Shown here: positions 33,124-43,302 of the stretch, one piece after another
Numbering within the stretch: position 1 is the stretch's first letter
How the letters are laid out: every line of letters begins with the position of its first letter
DNA from: Phlegmacium glaucopus
Taxonomy: Eukaryota; Basidiomycota; Agaricomycetes; Agaricales; Cortinariaceae
Assembly: GCA_015039465.1 (NCBI GenBank)
Contig: MU130558.1
Location: 267,388 to 331,387 of the forward strand
Length of the DNA: 64,000 nucleotides
Direction: 5' to 3'
Notes under the pieces: generated by a model
Seen by the model: the letters and a program-made list of their open reading frames with translations, nothing else
The model's database searches: none
What the model was told of the DNA's origin: nothing
Position numbers and translations under genes: made by a program

Positions 33124-33734
33124 GTGGATTGGCTGGGACTTCGTTGGTTCCTTCTTTTGTTTTCTTCTATCGTCACCCTCCTGCTTCTTGTACTGTATTG
33201 TAGTATATTCGGACTTCATCGCTGTCGTGGTGTTTTTTGATTTTTTGTAGCTTTGTTGGAATAAATGTTTTTGTTTTTGGGATTTTTGAATAGTAAGTGA
33301 AAATAAATAAGAGTTTTATTAAAAACGGCTTAATAAATTGGTTGAAGCGACGGGGTATGTTGGTGAACTATTGTGGCCAAGCACCGAAAGAAGGTAGGCC
33401 CTTGCCATAACCCCAGGGGATTGCGCAAGGTCTGAGCAGTTATGCGGCTTGATACCTAATTCTAAATGTCAAATGAAGCAGTTCAAGCAATAGTGAAGTG
33501 AAAGATAGCGATGTGAAACAATGATAAGTGAAAAAAAATGTGAAAAGAGCGAAATATAGAGAGAATAAATTTTTTGAGAGATGAAGTGAGCGGGGTTGAT
33601 TCGGCTCCTCCTCCCTACTTTAATCATGACTGTCCGCAGTCATCCTCCAGTAAGTCGGCATCTTCTGTGTCGTCGGGATCTATGACACTGGACTCCTGCA
33701 TTTGGGTGAGCCTGGCTTGTGAGATGTCGATTAG
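33124..33734. other. Region between antisense gene 1 and gypsy-1 pol
   Basis: AT-rich 3' untranslated sequence of the antisense gene up to about 33600, then on the minus strand the hairpin ATGACTG-CGGA-CAGTCAT (33626-33643) and a purine tract (GTAGGGAGGAGGA, about 33604-33616), 60-130 bp downstream of the pol stop. Confidence 0.6.
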
Positions 33735-35591
33735 TCATTCCAGAGGTGGTAAATCGAGTTTGGACCGAGCAAAGTAGGGGATTACTCTGAATGCTGCAAA
33801 GGGCCGGTCGAAGACTGAGCCATCGAGCTCTGATATAATGTAGGCGCCTCCTCGGTTACGTGATAGCACTATGAAGGGTCCTAGATAGCGAGCGCGCATT
33901 TTTCGATTAAGTGCCTTCTCAATCGCTGTGTTTCGTACTAGGACAAGGTCGCCTAATTTGAAGTCGTAGTCGTGTATGGTGTGTGAGTGTTCCTTTTCAA
34001 AGCAGACTGCAGCTCTGAGTCTTGCTGAGTGTACCTTGTCGTGGAGCTGTGCCAGTTGGTATCGTTGCTTTTGCAAGGCGATTGCTCGTCGGGTGATGAG
34101 GTCGGTTGTCGAGAGAATGTCGTTTGGTGGGGGAAGGAGGTAGTTGGCTTCGGAGATGTCAAATGGGAGTAGTGGTTGTGTACCAGTGGTGGCGAAATAA
34201 GGGGAGCAGCCCATACGGCGACGGATGGTAACCCTTTCTGCCCAAAATACTGAGTAGGCGGACGATGACCACTTACTTTCTTCTCCATCGCATGCTTTGT
34301 ACAAGGCCTGACGGACGTTGAAGTGGGATCGTTCTACTAGTCCATTGGCATGGGAGTTGTAGCCGGAAATGTGAATATGGGTGATGTGGTATTGTTTAGC
34401 GAGGTAGGTCATTGCTTTGACAAAGGGGGCGCCATTATCTGTTACAATCTCTAGGAGGGTTCCCCAGCGATATATAATATTGTGGAGTATGAATGAGGCA
34501 AGCGACTTAGCCGTTTCTTTACGTAGCATCTCCCATTCTGGCCAGTGGGTGAGAGAGCAGCGACCTTGAACTATGTATTTGTAGCCGGCGGATGGGGTGA
34601 GGTGCATGGTGTCCATATAGACTTTTGAGAATAAGGGAGCAGGTGTAGCGACGACGGGAGGGATGGAAACCTGCTGAGTCTTTTGCAATTGACAGAGGCG
34701 ACATGTGAGTACAAACCAGGCAATGTCTTGAGCTAGACAAGGCCACCAGTATTGTTCTGAAAGCAGGGCATTAGTTGCATAAAACCCATGATGGCCGACG
34801 TCGTTGTGAGCTGCTGAGATGAGAAACAGTCGCCGGTCGAGTGGTATGACAATCTTGTGAGCTCCTTTTGGGTCCTTTCGCCAAAGGCGGTCTGTCTCTC
34901 CTGCAATGAAGAACTCAGTACAGTAGCGCATGAAGGACTTGTACTCAGAGTCAGAAATGTCTGGGGGTCGTTCTAGAGTCTTGAGCCAATGTTGTACGTG
35001 TATAAGACGACAGTCGCTTCGTGAAGCGGCCTCTGATCGTGGGATGTTGGTGTAGGGTGTTGGAAGTTCTCTTGGTGGATCAGCTTTGGTATCCACTAGA
35101 TAGCTGCGGGTAGAGTCGGTGATATAACAAGAAATTGGGGGAGAGCTAGTGATGCTAGATCGTTGTGTGGGCGACGAGGGACTAGGATTGATGAAATGCA
35201 TAAATCCGTTGACTTGGTCGATCCAGTCTTCAAAGTCGTCTTCTGGTTCATCCTTATCGCCTGGTTGAGGGCGACGTCTCGACAGTCCATCTGGTCCGTG
35301 GTGAGAGCCGGGGACATGTACTAAGGTGAAGTGAAACATGAGGATAGAGACAATCCAACGATTCATGCTGGCTGAGGCAGTGACATCTGGGTTTGCTAGC
35401 ATGCCTTTGATGTATTTTGCATCTACTTCAACGACAAGGTTGCGGATTCCGATGAGGATGTCGACTGGGGGGAAGAAGTCTTCTCGAAAATGACCACGTT
35501 TGGAGTCGTTCCAAGCGAAACCATCTTGGTGGAGCATCATAAAATGGTGTAGGAGCTTTCGCTCCTTGGGTAAGAGGAAACCAGGGTTCAT
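33735..35591 (-). CDS. Gypsy-1 pol lacking reverse transcriptase: RNase H tail and integrase
   Basis: An open 618-residue frame. It starts with the usual segment before reverse transcriptase ([26 protein letters not shown]) and then jumps to the end of RNase H ([23 protein letters not shown]). The whole reverse transcriptase with its YxDD box is missing, yet the frame is kept. Integrase follows: the HHCC finger ([28 protein letters not shown]), the core with MDTMHLT, TDNGAPF and the Glu in NGLVERSHF, and a C-terminal domain ([19 protein letters not shown]). Such a product could at most act with enzymes supplied from elsewhere. The copy's other end is cut by LTR-A at 36301. Confidence 0.85.
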   Translation of the reverse strand: MNPGFLLPKERKLLHHFMMLHQDGFAWNDSKRGHFREDFFPPVDILIGIRNLVVEVDAKYIKGMLANPDVTASASMNRWIVSILMFHFTLVHVPGSHHGPDGLSRRRPQPGDKDEPEDDFEDWIDQVNGFMHFINPSPSSPTQRSSITSSPPISCYITDSTRSYLVDTKADPPRELPTPYTNIPRSEAASRSDCRLIHVQHWLKTLERPPDISDSEYKSFMRYCTEFFIAGETDRLWRKDPKGAHKIVIPLDRRLFLISAAHNDVGHHGFYATNALLSEQYWWPCLAQDIAWFVLTCRLCQLQKTQQVSIPPVVATPAPLFSKVYMDTMHLTPSAGYKYIVQGRCSLTHWPEWEMLRKETAKSLASFILHNIIYRWGTLLEIVTDNGAPFVKAMTYLAKQYHITHIHISGYNSHANGLVERSHFNVRQALYKACDGEESKWSSSAYSVFWAERVTIRRRMGCSPYFATTGTQPLLPFDISEANYLLPPPNDILSTTDLITRRAIALQKQRYQLAQLHDKVHSARLRAAVCFEKEHSHTIHDYDFKLGDLVLVRNTAIEKALNRKMRARYLGPFIVLSRNRGGAYIISELDGSVFDRPFAAFRVIPYFARSKLDLPPLE

Positions 35592-35644
35592 TTGATCAAA
35601 GAGCTCTTTTCACTCCTGTGTATAGCAGTTGCTACTATTCCCAG

Positions 35645-36300
35645 TTAAACCCTCTGCTTCTGAAAATCCTGTACTGTGGCTGTGTTCATCGCTCTACCAG
35701 TACCTCGTGCAAAGGTTGGAATAGTAATCCTCTGACCAGTGTTTGGGTCGCTTAAAGTGATGGTCTGGTCTTCATTGGCAAAGTTTCTTATGATGCTTTC
35801 GGTGAGGACGTCGAAAGGTCGGCCAAGCAAGATGTCGTATGAGGGCGATTTGATGACGTGGACTTGTACATAAAGAGTGATGGTGCCTATTTGGAAGGGA
35901 ACATTGCGTGCGAGGCCAAGCGACCAATCTAGAGTGCCATTCGCTGACTCCATATTAAGGCGAATTTGGGGATCGTAGGCGAGTCCAAGGCTATGACAAG
36001 TATCTTGTGACATAGCGACTACTTGGCACCCGGGATCTAGGGTGCACTCCCGCTTCTGACTGTTGTCTATGAGTGCAAATATCGAGCGTATGGCAGTAGA
36101 CTCCTTGGAGATGATTAGGCAATCAGGGTTAGGCGCCTCTCCTGGTCTAAGCAACTGATAGTAGTGTTCTATGGGATTGGGGATTACCAATGCGCCTTCT
36201 GGTGGAGTACGATGGTGAGAGTTTGCAACAGCGAACGTGGGGATTGGGACCGATTCATTGTCGTCATCGTCACCTACTTGGAGGGTGTGCTGAGCGACGT
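35645..36300 (-). pseudogene. Gypsy-1 aspartic protease region, 5' end lost
   Basis: The frame is open from the LTR-A border at 36300 down to 35645, though the first ATG is at 36190. The active-site region reads ECTLDPGCQVVAMS (Asp-Pro-Gly in place of Asp-Ser/Thr-Gly), and a second block SYDILLGRPFDVL follows about 85 residues later, as in the protease of this agaric gypsy family. The coding sequence upstream of 36300, with gag, was removed or displaced by the insertion of element X. The protease frame ends 54 bp before pol. Confidence 0.7.
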
Positions 36301-37180
36301 TGATGTACCTGCGGTGGGATCAGACTGCAAGTAGTAACGTAGTTCAGAGGGGTTAATGTAGATTTCCTCGATAGAATTTAAAGAGAAGTCCGCGGTATTG
36401 AAATACGCAAGAAGAGTAGACCGCGAGGATAGTGAAGTTTGCGAATGATTACGTGGTTCGCAAAGTAGCTTAAAGGATGAGACTATTGACTTAGAACATT
36501 GCTGCAAAGTTTATGGGATCAAAACTCTGGCCGTCTCTTGTTCACCTTGCCTCCTACTTGCTACAGGTACTTAATACAAGAGCAACAAGCTAGCCAGGTG
36601 CGGATATGCAAAACAGTAAAGTAAAAATTGAGCTAATGCAAAGTCACACGGGCCCAGTAGTTTGGTAACAGAGAAATAGGAGATAGAATAATAATAGAAG
36701 TGATGAGTAAGGAGGTCAGTTGAATGACCTCCTGTTTCGAAGGAGATGATAAAATAATAATATATATAGAAAGTTAAAAGAAAGTAAGTTGAAAACAACA
36801 TGGACCATGATCAAACCAGTGAAGGGGATGTGTATGCGAGCCGTGAAAGACCGTGAGATTAAAGAGAAGCTGTACAAAGGTGTGGTTGCGAAGGAAAGAA
36901 ATGGCTAAGTCCAGTATTGATAGAGAGAGTTGAAGATATGTCGAAGTATGAAGTGCGAAGAGAAATGAGGGCACGTTGGATAGTTAGAAAGGTTGTAGAA
37001 GTGACGTGCGAAGGTTATGCGAGGATTATGGTATGTTGTGCGAGATGCAAAGGATGTGCGAGAATTGCGAATGATGGTGCGAGCGAAACTGGTACCCGCG
37101 AGGTATCCGCGTATACTGCGAAGTTGTTAAAACACAAAAATAACCAGTTTACAAACCTAGAGGTTATATGGGTCCTATCA
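36301..37180 (-). mobile_element. LTR family A, copy 3: 3' LTR of element X
   Basis: On the minus strand it starts TGATAGGACCC at 37180 and ends GGTACATCA at 36301, and aligns over its full length with copies 1 and 2. It is preceded by a polypurine tract (GTTGGGAGGAGGA), which marks it as a 3' LTR rather than a solo copy. Its end abuts the protease reading frame of gypsy-1, so element X is inserted in gypsy-1. Confidence 0.85.
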
Positions 37181-37218
37181 TCCTCCTCCCAACTGAAATC
37201 TAGACTGTCCTCAGTCTA
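37181..37218 (-). promoter_or_regulatory. Polypurine tract and upstream hairpin of element X
   Basis: On the minus strand the hairpin TAGACTG-AGGA-CAGTCTA (37218-37201) is followed by TTTCAGTTGGGAGGAGGA directly before the LTR. A polypurine tract here would prime plus-strand DNA synthesis. The same hairpin and tract occur again at 39196-39165. Confidence 0.6.
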
Positions 37219-37278
37219 AGCCCTATGCCCTGGTCAAACCTCCGTAAGTCATGTGAGATCCCGCTGGCGGTTGAAAAT

Positions 37279-37288
37279 CTATAAAAGG
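37279..37288 (+). promoter_or_regulatory. TATA box of antisense gene 2
   Basis: CTATAAAAGG lies about 75 bp upstream of the ATG at 37364, on the plus strand, followed by a pyrimidine-rich leader. This is a good core-promoter candidate for the antisense gene, independent of the retroelement LTR. Confidence 0.6.
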
Positions 37289-37363
37289 CAACTGTCTGCG
37301 CCACACTTTCTTCCTCATCGTCTACCTCTTAGTGTTTCCTCTACTGCTTAAGCCATCCTCCAC

Positions 37364-38631
37364 ATGTCTTCAACCGCGTCTACTCCTACTGCTGCTGCTT
37401 CTGTCGCGCCTCCTGCTGGTGCTGGTGCTCCAGCCACCACCTCTGCTGTACCTCGTTCGTTAGCCGATCACTTCGCCGAAAGTTTCAAGGAGTTCGAGGA
37501 TACCGTGGAATTCTTTGGGGAGACGCCTGCGCCGATGCAGCAAAAGTTCGTCAAGGTAATGGTGCAAGACATCGTAAGTCGTCGTTTGACATCTTTTCTT
37601 TCTCTTTGCGTGTATGTTGCTGACTTTCATCCTAGTACAAAATGAACGATCTCGTGCATCAAATGACCGAGGCACATGAGTTCAGCGACCAAGACCCTGC
37701 TGCGTTTCAAAAACTGGCCAACAGAATTTTGGCTTTGACGACCTTTCGTACCAACTGCAGCGAGCTAACGGTCGCTATGGCTGACGCTAGGCGGCTCCTC
37801 GAGGACTTAGATAAACTCCGGCCTCCTGTAGCTATGCCGTCCCCAGTTGAAGGTGTCACACCTCCTGGCTCGCCAGCTATCACACCTGCAGCTGAGGAAC
37901 AGAATGATCCTATGGACGACGCGGACGAGGATGATGATGTTGAAGAAGGTAAACTTTAGTTTTTGTATCTCTTTCTTCTTCGCTAACCTTATCACATAGT
38001 CACTCCGCCTCCTAGTTCTCGAGGTGAAGAGTCGTCCAAGGCTAAGGGAAAGCGTCGCGATGAAGGGCGCATCATAGAGAAGAAGGTATGTACCCGTCTT
38101 GAGGTGTTGCCTTACTAAATATTTGTGTAGTGCAAAACCTGCGAAACGAAGGAAAAGGAGTGTGTGGTGGCTAAAGGGAAAAGGAGGTGTACGGAATGCG
38201 AGGGATCCAAAACGAAGTGCTCGTTCATCCCAGAGGTCCAGCGAGCTCGTACGAGGGCCGCGGCTAAAGCCAAGACTCCGGAAGACACCCCTCGTCCTCT
38301 AAAACACAAGAGAGGTACCGATACTGCAACTCGGCCTCCTACCATTCATATTCCCATCGTCGAGATCACTACCAAATCGCCTGCCACACTCCCCTCAGTT
38401 CCTGCTTACTTGACTAGGGAGTCCCTCAACACTTCCTCCAATCTTCGCCTGGAGCTCGAGCTTGCACGATCCGAAGTCCTCGAACTTCAAGAAGAAGTTT
38501 TTCGCCTTTCCGACGCCCTTCAAGCTTCGGAAAGGGCTCTCAAGCAGAATTGCGAACGGTTATCGCACGAGCGCAAGCTCTTTCGTGCTCAACTAGATCA
38601 TTTTCAGGGTGCTGGTTCGGTCGATGGCTAG
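37364..38631 (+). CDS. Antisense accessory gene 2 of element X: Zn2Cys6-like cluster plus coiled coil
   Basis: Exons 37364-37573, 37636-37948, 38000-38085 and 38131-38631, with introns of 62, 51, 51 and 45 bp counted by their GT-AG ends where present (three introns in all: 37574-37635, 37949-37999, 38086-38130), give 369 residues. An Ala/Pro-rich N-terminus is followed by helices (LADHFAESFKEFEDTVEFF), an acidic linker, then the cluster CKTCETKEKEC, eight residues, CTECEGSKTKC (Cys204 to Cys233), again CX2CX6C twice. As in gene 1, the last exon begins exactly at the first Cys. A coiled coil (about 315-360) ends the protein. It lies between pol and the 3' LTR of element X on the opposite strand. 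No lesion was seen. The role is unknown. Confidence 0.72.
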
Positions 38632-39178
38632 GTACGATGGGAATAGCATCGGTGAGTCTTCTTCTTGGTATTGCGATTAATTGTTGGTTGATCAATTGAT
38701 TTTCTGGGGTAGGCTTTGTCTTCTCAGGCTTTGTCTTCTCCTTTTCTTGTCGCGCAAATATTTTGTAAATAGAATATGTTGATAATGATAAAAATTTTGT
38801 TGCTTTTTAGATGATGAAGTTAAAAGATGGTTAAAAAAAATGTTGTTAAATGAGAAATAAAATAAAAGGACTTTGTTAACTCTTTGAGAAAGCGAATTTG
38901 GGAAATAAAGTAAAAAGGACTTTCTTTTTGGAAAGGCGAAGATTGTGGGAGCGATAAAGAATAAGGGTTGAACAGATTGGAATGATGATGAAGAGGGTAA
39001 AAAGTGTGCGGAATGTGTTGAGCATTGGCATCGCGAAGTGTTACTTGTGCGTCTGCTTCGTATTGAAGACTAAAATAAAGAAATTCAGACTCGCGAATTG
39101 ACGAAAGAAGATATAAAAATAGAAATAGAGAAATGCAAAAATGACTTTGCAGCCATCTCACTCCTCCCAACTGAAATA
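38632..39178. other. Region between antisense gene 2 and element X pol
   Basis: AT-rich 3' untranslated sequence of antisense gene 2 with A/T-rich tracts. No frame was recognised. The region ends at the hairpin and purine tract at 39165-39196. Confidence 0.5.
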
Positions 39179-39196
39179 ATGACTGTCCTCAGTCAT
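39165..39196 (-). promoter_or_regulatory. Second hairpin and polypurine tract in element X, next to pol
   Basis: On the minus strand ATGACTG-AGGA-CAGTCAT (39196-39179) is followed by TTTCAGTTGGGAGGAG, nearly identical to the tract at the LTR (37181-37218). The last stem pairs are AT/AT here and TA/TA there, a compensatory change. It could act as a second priming site or be a trace of how the antisense gene came in. Confidence 0.55.
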
Positions 39197-39224
39197 CCTT
39201 CGCCAGAAGGTATCATCATATGGA

Positions 39225-40122
39225 TCAGTCTTCCCCCAGCCAGAGACGCTCTCCGTCCTCCTCGTTCTCATCATCGTCATCATCTGAATACTCAGCTTTG
39301 GAATTTTCCATCTCCTCCAACCTCTTCCTTGAAATATCCAACAGCTCCTCCAACGGCGGTACATCCAACTTCTTCCTCGTGAAATAAGGAATCACCCTAA
39401 ACGCTGCAACCGGCCTCTGAAAAACAGCTCCATCCAACTCCGCTACAATATATGCTCCTCCTCTGTTTCGCGAAATGATGATAAGTGGGCCATTATACCT
39501 CGCCCTCATTTTCCTATTCAACGCCTTCTCTATAGCTGTGTTCCGCACCAACACCAAATCTCCCAAGTGAAAGTCGTAGTCGTGGATGACTCGCAAATGA
39601 TCCTTCTCGAACTGGAGTGCTGCCTTGAGTCGAGTACTATGGACTTTCATGTAATGTTGCCAATTGGGACCTTCGCTTTTGAAGAGCGATAGCTCTTCGC
39701 GCTATGACTTCAGTCGACGACAGTGCTGCTGCTGGTGGAGGTAAGAGATAGTTGGCCTCCGCGATGTCGAAAGGAAGTAAAGGGTGTGTGCCTGTCGTCG
39801 CGAAATACGGAGAGCATCCCATCCTCCTCCTCACTGTAACTCTTTCCGCCCAAAACACTGAGTGCGCCACTGATGACCACTTGTTCTCCTCCCCATCACA
39901 CGCCTTAAACAACGCCTGCCTCACATCAAAATGCGACCTCTCTACTATTCCATTCGCTCGCGAGTTATAACCTGATATGTGAATATGCCGAATATGGTGA
40001 ACCTTCTCCAGGTAATGCAACGCTTTAACAAAAGGGGCACCATTGTCTGTGACGATCTCCACCAAGGTCCCCCAACGATAAAGGATGTTGTGAAGAATGA
40101 AATTTGTGAGTGTCTTCAGTAA
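39225..40122 (-). pseudogene. Element X integrase fragment (frameshifted, truncated)
   Basis: Close relative of the gypsy-1 integrase. The frame entering at 40122 reads TLTNFILHNILYRWGTLVE, then [13 protein letters not shown] with the second catalytic Asp and NGIVERSHFDVRQALF with the Glu. A frameshift near 39650 (LATLHE against MKVHSTRLKAA) separates the core from the C-terminal domain ([19 protein letters not shown]), which ends in an acidic tail at 39225. The upstream part, including the finger, RNase H, reverse transcriptase, protease and gag, is missing; the sequence changes at 40123 into the inverted-repeat element. Confidence 0.85.
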
Positions 40123-40248
40123 TTTACAGTCCCCCAGGGATTCCGAGGAGTCCGAGCGGATCCGAGCGGAGTCCGAGGAGTCCGAGCAAATTCTGAGTGG
40201 AGTCCGAGGAGTCCGAGCAGATTCCGAGCGGAGTCCAAAGAGTGAGGT

Positions 40249-40420
40249 CTTTACACTAAGCCACTAATTCCGATCGGATTCCGATTGGACTCGGACTCAG
40301 CTCGGACTCAGCTCGGACTGAACTCGGACTGAACTCGGACTGACTCGGACTGAACTCGGACTTTTGATGTTTTTACTCGGACTACTCGGATTCCGATCGG
40401 ACTGGTGGGTGAGTGTAAAG
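40249..40420. repeat. Nested foldback unit inside the inverted-repeat element
   Basis: CTTTACACT and AGTGTAAAG bound a 172-bp unit of GGACTCGGACT-type repeats. The same end sequence as the outer element suggests one family nested in another copy. Confidence 0.5.
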
Positions 40421-40489
40421 TCTTGCAAAGAGTCCGAGCATATTCTGAGTGGATCTAAGCAAATAAGACACAAATTGGCTGGGAAAATA

Positions 40490-40695
40490 CTTCTGTTAAG
40501 GTTTTGTTAAGGTTTTGTTAAGGTTTTGTTAGGGTTTTGTTAAGGTTTTTTTAAGGTTTTGTTAAGGTTTTTTGTTAAGGTTGTGTTAAGGTTTTTGATA
40601 AGGTCAGGGAGGTATATATTTTGTTAAGGTTTTGTTAAGGTTTTGTTAAGGTTTTTTTAAGGTTTTTTTAAGGTTTTTTTAGGGCTTTGATAAGG
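40490..40695. repeat. TTAAGGTTTTG microsatellite-like repeats
   Basis: About fifteen copies of a unit close to TTAAGGTTTTG (with TTTTTTAAGG variants) in two blocks, separated by a GGGAGGTATATA segment that recurs at 40610 and 40700. It is internal to the inverted-repeat element. Confidence 0.8.
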
Positions 40696-40907
40696 TTGGG
40701 GAGGTATATAGGTTCCAGTCTGAGTGAGTCCGAGTGAGTCCGAGCAGTCTGAGCGGAGTCCGAGCGAGTCCAAGCAGTCCAAGCGGATTCCAAGCACATT
40801 CTGCTTGGAATACACTCAAATACACTGAAAAAGTGCTCGGACTCGCTTGGACTCCGCTCGGATCCGCTCGGACTCTGTCGGATTCCCTGGGGGAGTGTAA
40901 AGACCTC

Positions 40908-41283
40908 CGACTTCAAACGATTCAGGTACACTGATCATTAACAGTCGTCACAATGTCAAGTTTGTGTATCAATCTGAGGACTTGCGCTTTGTAGACTTGT
41001 TAAGGCCTAGAGCAGCGGTCGTCTTTGAGAGAGATGAAGAGTAGAGAGTTCGTCTATCAAAGACTAGGTACCGTATCTAGTACAAGATGCGTAGGTTTAT
41101 ATACAAAGTCGGTAAATGAAAGGCATGAGGTAAAGAATAAGTAAACATGTGTTCGACACATGTATGAAAAGAGAACCGTAACTGCATGTAAGTGAAACAA
41201 TGAATGTAGCATGTAGTATGCATGTGTGATAAAGTAAAATGGAATGAAAAAGGTGCGTACGCAGCATGTATGAAATTGTAACA
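40908..41283 (-). repeat. 3' LTR of the sushi-like element
   Basis: On the minus strand it starts TGTTACAATTTC at 41283, directly after a purine tract (GCGGAGGGGTAA), and ends GAAGTCG at 40908, followed by GAGG, the reverse complement of the target duplication. Confidence 0.9.
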
Positions 41284-41435
41284 TTACCCCTCCGCTAGAC
41301 TCTTGAAAACTCCTGGTTTCAACAACTGTAGAGTCTCTTCGCAAGCTGACAACATTTGAGGACATGACCAGGTTCATTGCAGAGGACGCAATGGTTTGGA
41401 ACTGTTCACATGGTGTCGAGAGTCTGAAGTTGTTG

Positions 41436-41990
41436 TTATTCTTCGTTGTCAGGGATATAAATTGGGCTGTCTTTGGAGCCGATGTCTTCTGAAGCAGTAG
41501 AGTATTTGGTTGAAATTTCAGAAATGGAAACATGAGTGACAGGAAGGACTATTGTGTTGATGGGCACAATGGGAATAGATTTTGCAGACGATGGAGTTGG
41601 TGAAGGAGTATCTGAGACTGGTATATTTGTCATCTGAGGTGTGTTCTTGAAAGTGACTGGAGACCATTGATGTTTTCGATGGTGTCTGATCAATGGGGCG
41701 AGTTTCAAGACAAGGCCACCTTCTCTCATATGGTCGAAGAGAAGGTTTGTCGTTATTCGTTGTCGTTTGACTTCTTTCTCTAGTCGTCGTATTGTCTGTT
41801 TGGTTTTGAAATAATGGCGAAATTGACAGTTCAAGTCGCTACGATCCCAAAGAAGGTCTTTGATCAATTCGAGGTTGTTTTTGTTTTTGAGTATACAGTC
41901 AAGTTCGTGTGAGTCGAAATATTCAACATTGGAAAGATATCATTTTCAGCAGAAGAAGGGGGAGAAGAGGAAAGTCAATGAGTGCTGATG
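41436..41990 (-). pseudogene. C-terminal tail of the sushi-like pol
   Basis: After the insert the minus-strand frame resumes with NVEYFDSHELDCILKNK, reads a charged helix (RRLEKEVKRQRITTN) and ends with an acidic tail at 41436. It belongs to the end of the polyprotein, beyond the integrase core. The core itself between 43300 and 41990 is absent from this copy, so the insertion was accompanied by loss of the DDE region. Confidence 0.6.
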
Positions 41991-42005
41991 TAACTGCACA
42001 GAGGT

Positions 42006-43302
42006 TGTTGAGAAAAGGTGTATTTTCAAGATTATAAAATCTCTACTCAAAACAATCACTCAATCAATACTTTATACAATCTTAATAATGCAAGTTGGGT
42101 TTTCTAGAAAGTATAACCTTTCCAATATTTTGAATTCACTTCAACTAAACACACACAACAACAATAATAATTTGGATCAATTAAAGGATGATCAAACCTG
42201 TAAAGTGGTTTTGCAATTTATGGCTTGCACCAACAATCAGTAGAAGAATTCCTAAGACTTCTCTGATTGATTTACAATTTGTGTACACAAAAGTCCAAGA
42301 CTTTGTTACAACTTCAACACAATTGCATACACAAGAAGACTCAAACTTCTGCTATGACTTTAACACAATTGCATACACAAGAAGCCCTCTTGCTTCTGCT
42401 ATGACTTTAAACACAACAACAACTTTTACAACAATTCAACAATTATTGCAACAAGTCAAACAACTCTGAGAAACTGATTTATTTTCAAGTCCACTACTCA
42501 AAGACAAGTGTTCTTGCTCAATGTCTAAGACAGTGAGCTGTCCTAGGTTGCAATTGAGGGGGGGAAAGAAAGAATCCAATTTTCTGACTATTTACAAACC
42601 CTGGGAGGTATTTTATACATTTGAGATATTTAAAAATAGATAATGTCCAAAAATAGATAATGTCCAAAAATAGATATACTGGTTCCTGGTACCTTTACTT
42701 TGGTTCTGGCACCATGTGCACTCATTGTTCCTGAAAATATAGGGGTTGTCTATTTTTAGCCCCATGTTACTAATTTTAGGTAGTTTCCACCCCTCTTGGT
42801 GGGAACTGTGCCTATTGTGCCTGGAAACAATCTTTATGATTGTTCAGCACTCCCCCTATCCTTAATCATCATGATTGCCACACAATCACATGGTTCCACT
42901 ATCTTGGTTATTCTGCTTCCACTGTTGCTAGGGCACCAACTTCCCCTGAATATTTATTAATAATATTCTGTTGCTCCAAAATCACACCCCATGACATTGC
43001 TAACCCAATATTGTTTATTTAACTTTTCCTGTGCCAAGTCTATAAGGATATTCATGGATTTATTGGTTTTAATCCAGACATGCAATTTGTAGTGTAACAA
43101 ATGATAGTCTATTGACCACACTTATTAACTATATGCATTTAAGTCACACAGTAATAGGTCTAATCAGCAGTTGTAGGGTAGACAACTCTGATTCCCTTGT
43201 CTATTATCAGTTGTATTAGCCAGTTATTGGTGCATTAATTAATATTTATGCTGAAATAATAGATAAAAATTGCAAAAACCATGCTTATGCAGATTTAAAT
43301 CA
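42006..43302. mobile_element. Non-coding insert in the sushi-like integrase, LTR-like
   Basis: About 1.3 kb with no frame, AT-rich, starting near TGTTGAGAAAAGG and ending near AGATTTAAATCA. It contains a repeated CACAATTGCATACACAAGAAG block (42319-42395), a duplicated AATAGATAATGTCCAAAA block near 42640 and an A/G-rich GAGGGGGGGAAAG tract. These are features of solo LTRs. No target duplication was found, so its ends are approximate. Confidence 0.45.

Larger units (their letters stand above)
40123..40901. mobile_element. Inverted-repeat (MITE-like) element rich in TCCGAG repeats
   Basis: The left end TTTACAGTCCCCCAGGGA and the right end, read in reverse, TTTACACTCCCCCAGGGA match for about 65 bp with few differences, then dissolve into GTCCGAGCGGATCCGAG repeats. 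There is no coding frame. A smaller unit with CTTTACACT (40249-40257) and AGTGTAAAG (40412-40420) ends lies inside. No target duplication is clear, because the left flank is element X and the right flank leads into the sushi-like element. Confidence 0.75.

Noticed and set aside
40490..40695. TTAAGGTTTTG arrays as telomere-like repeats
   Set aside because: The unit differs from the fungal TTAGGG type and is bounded by the inverted-repeat element on both sides, so it is internal to that element.
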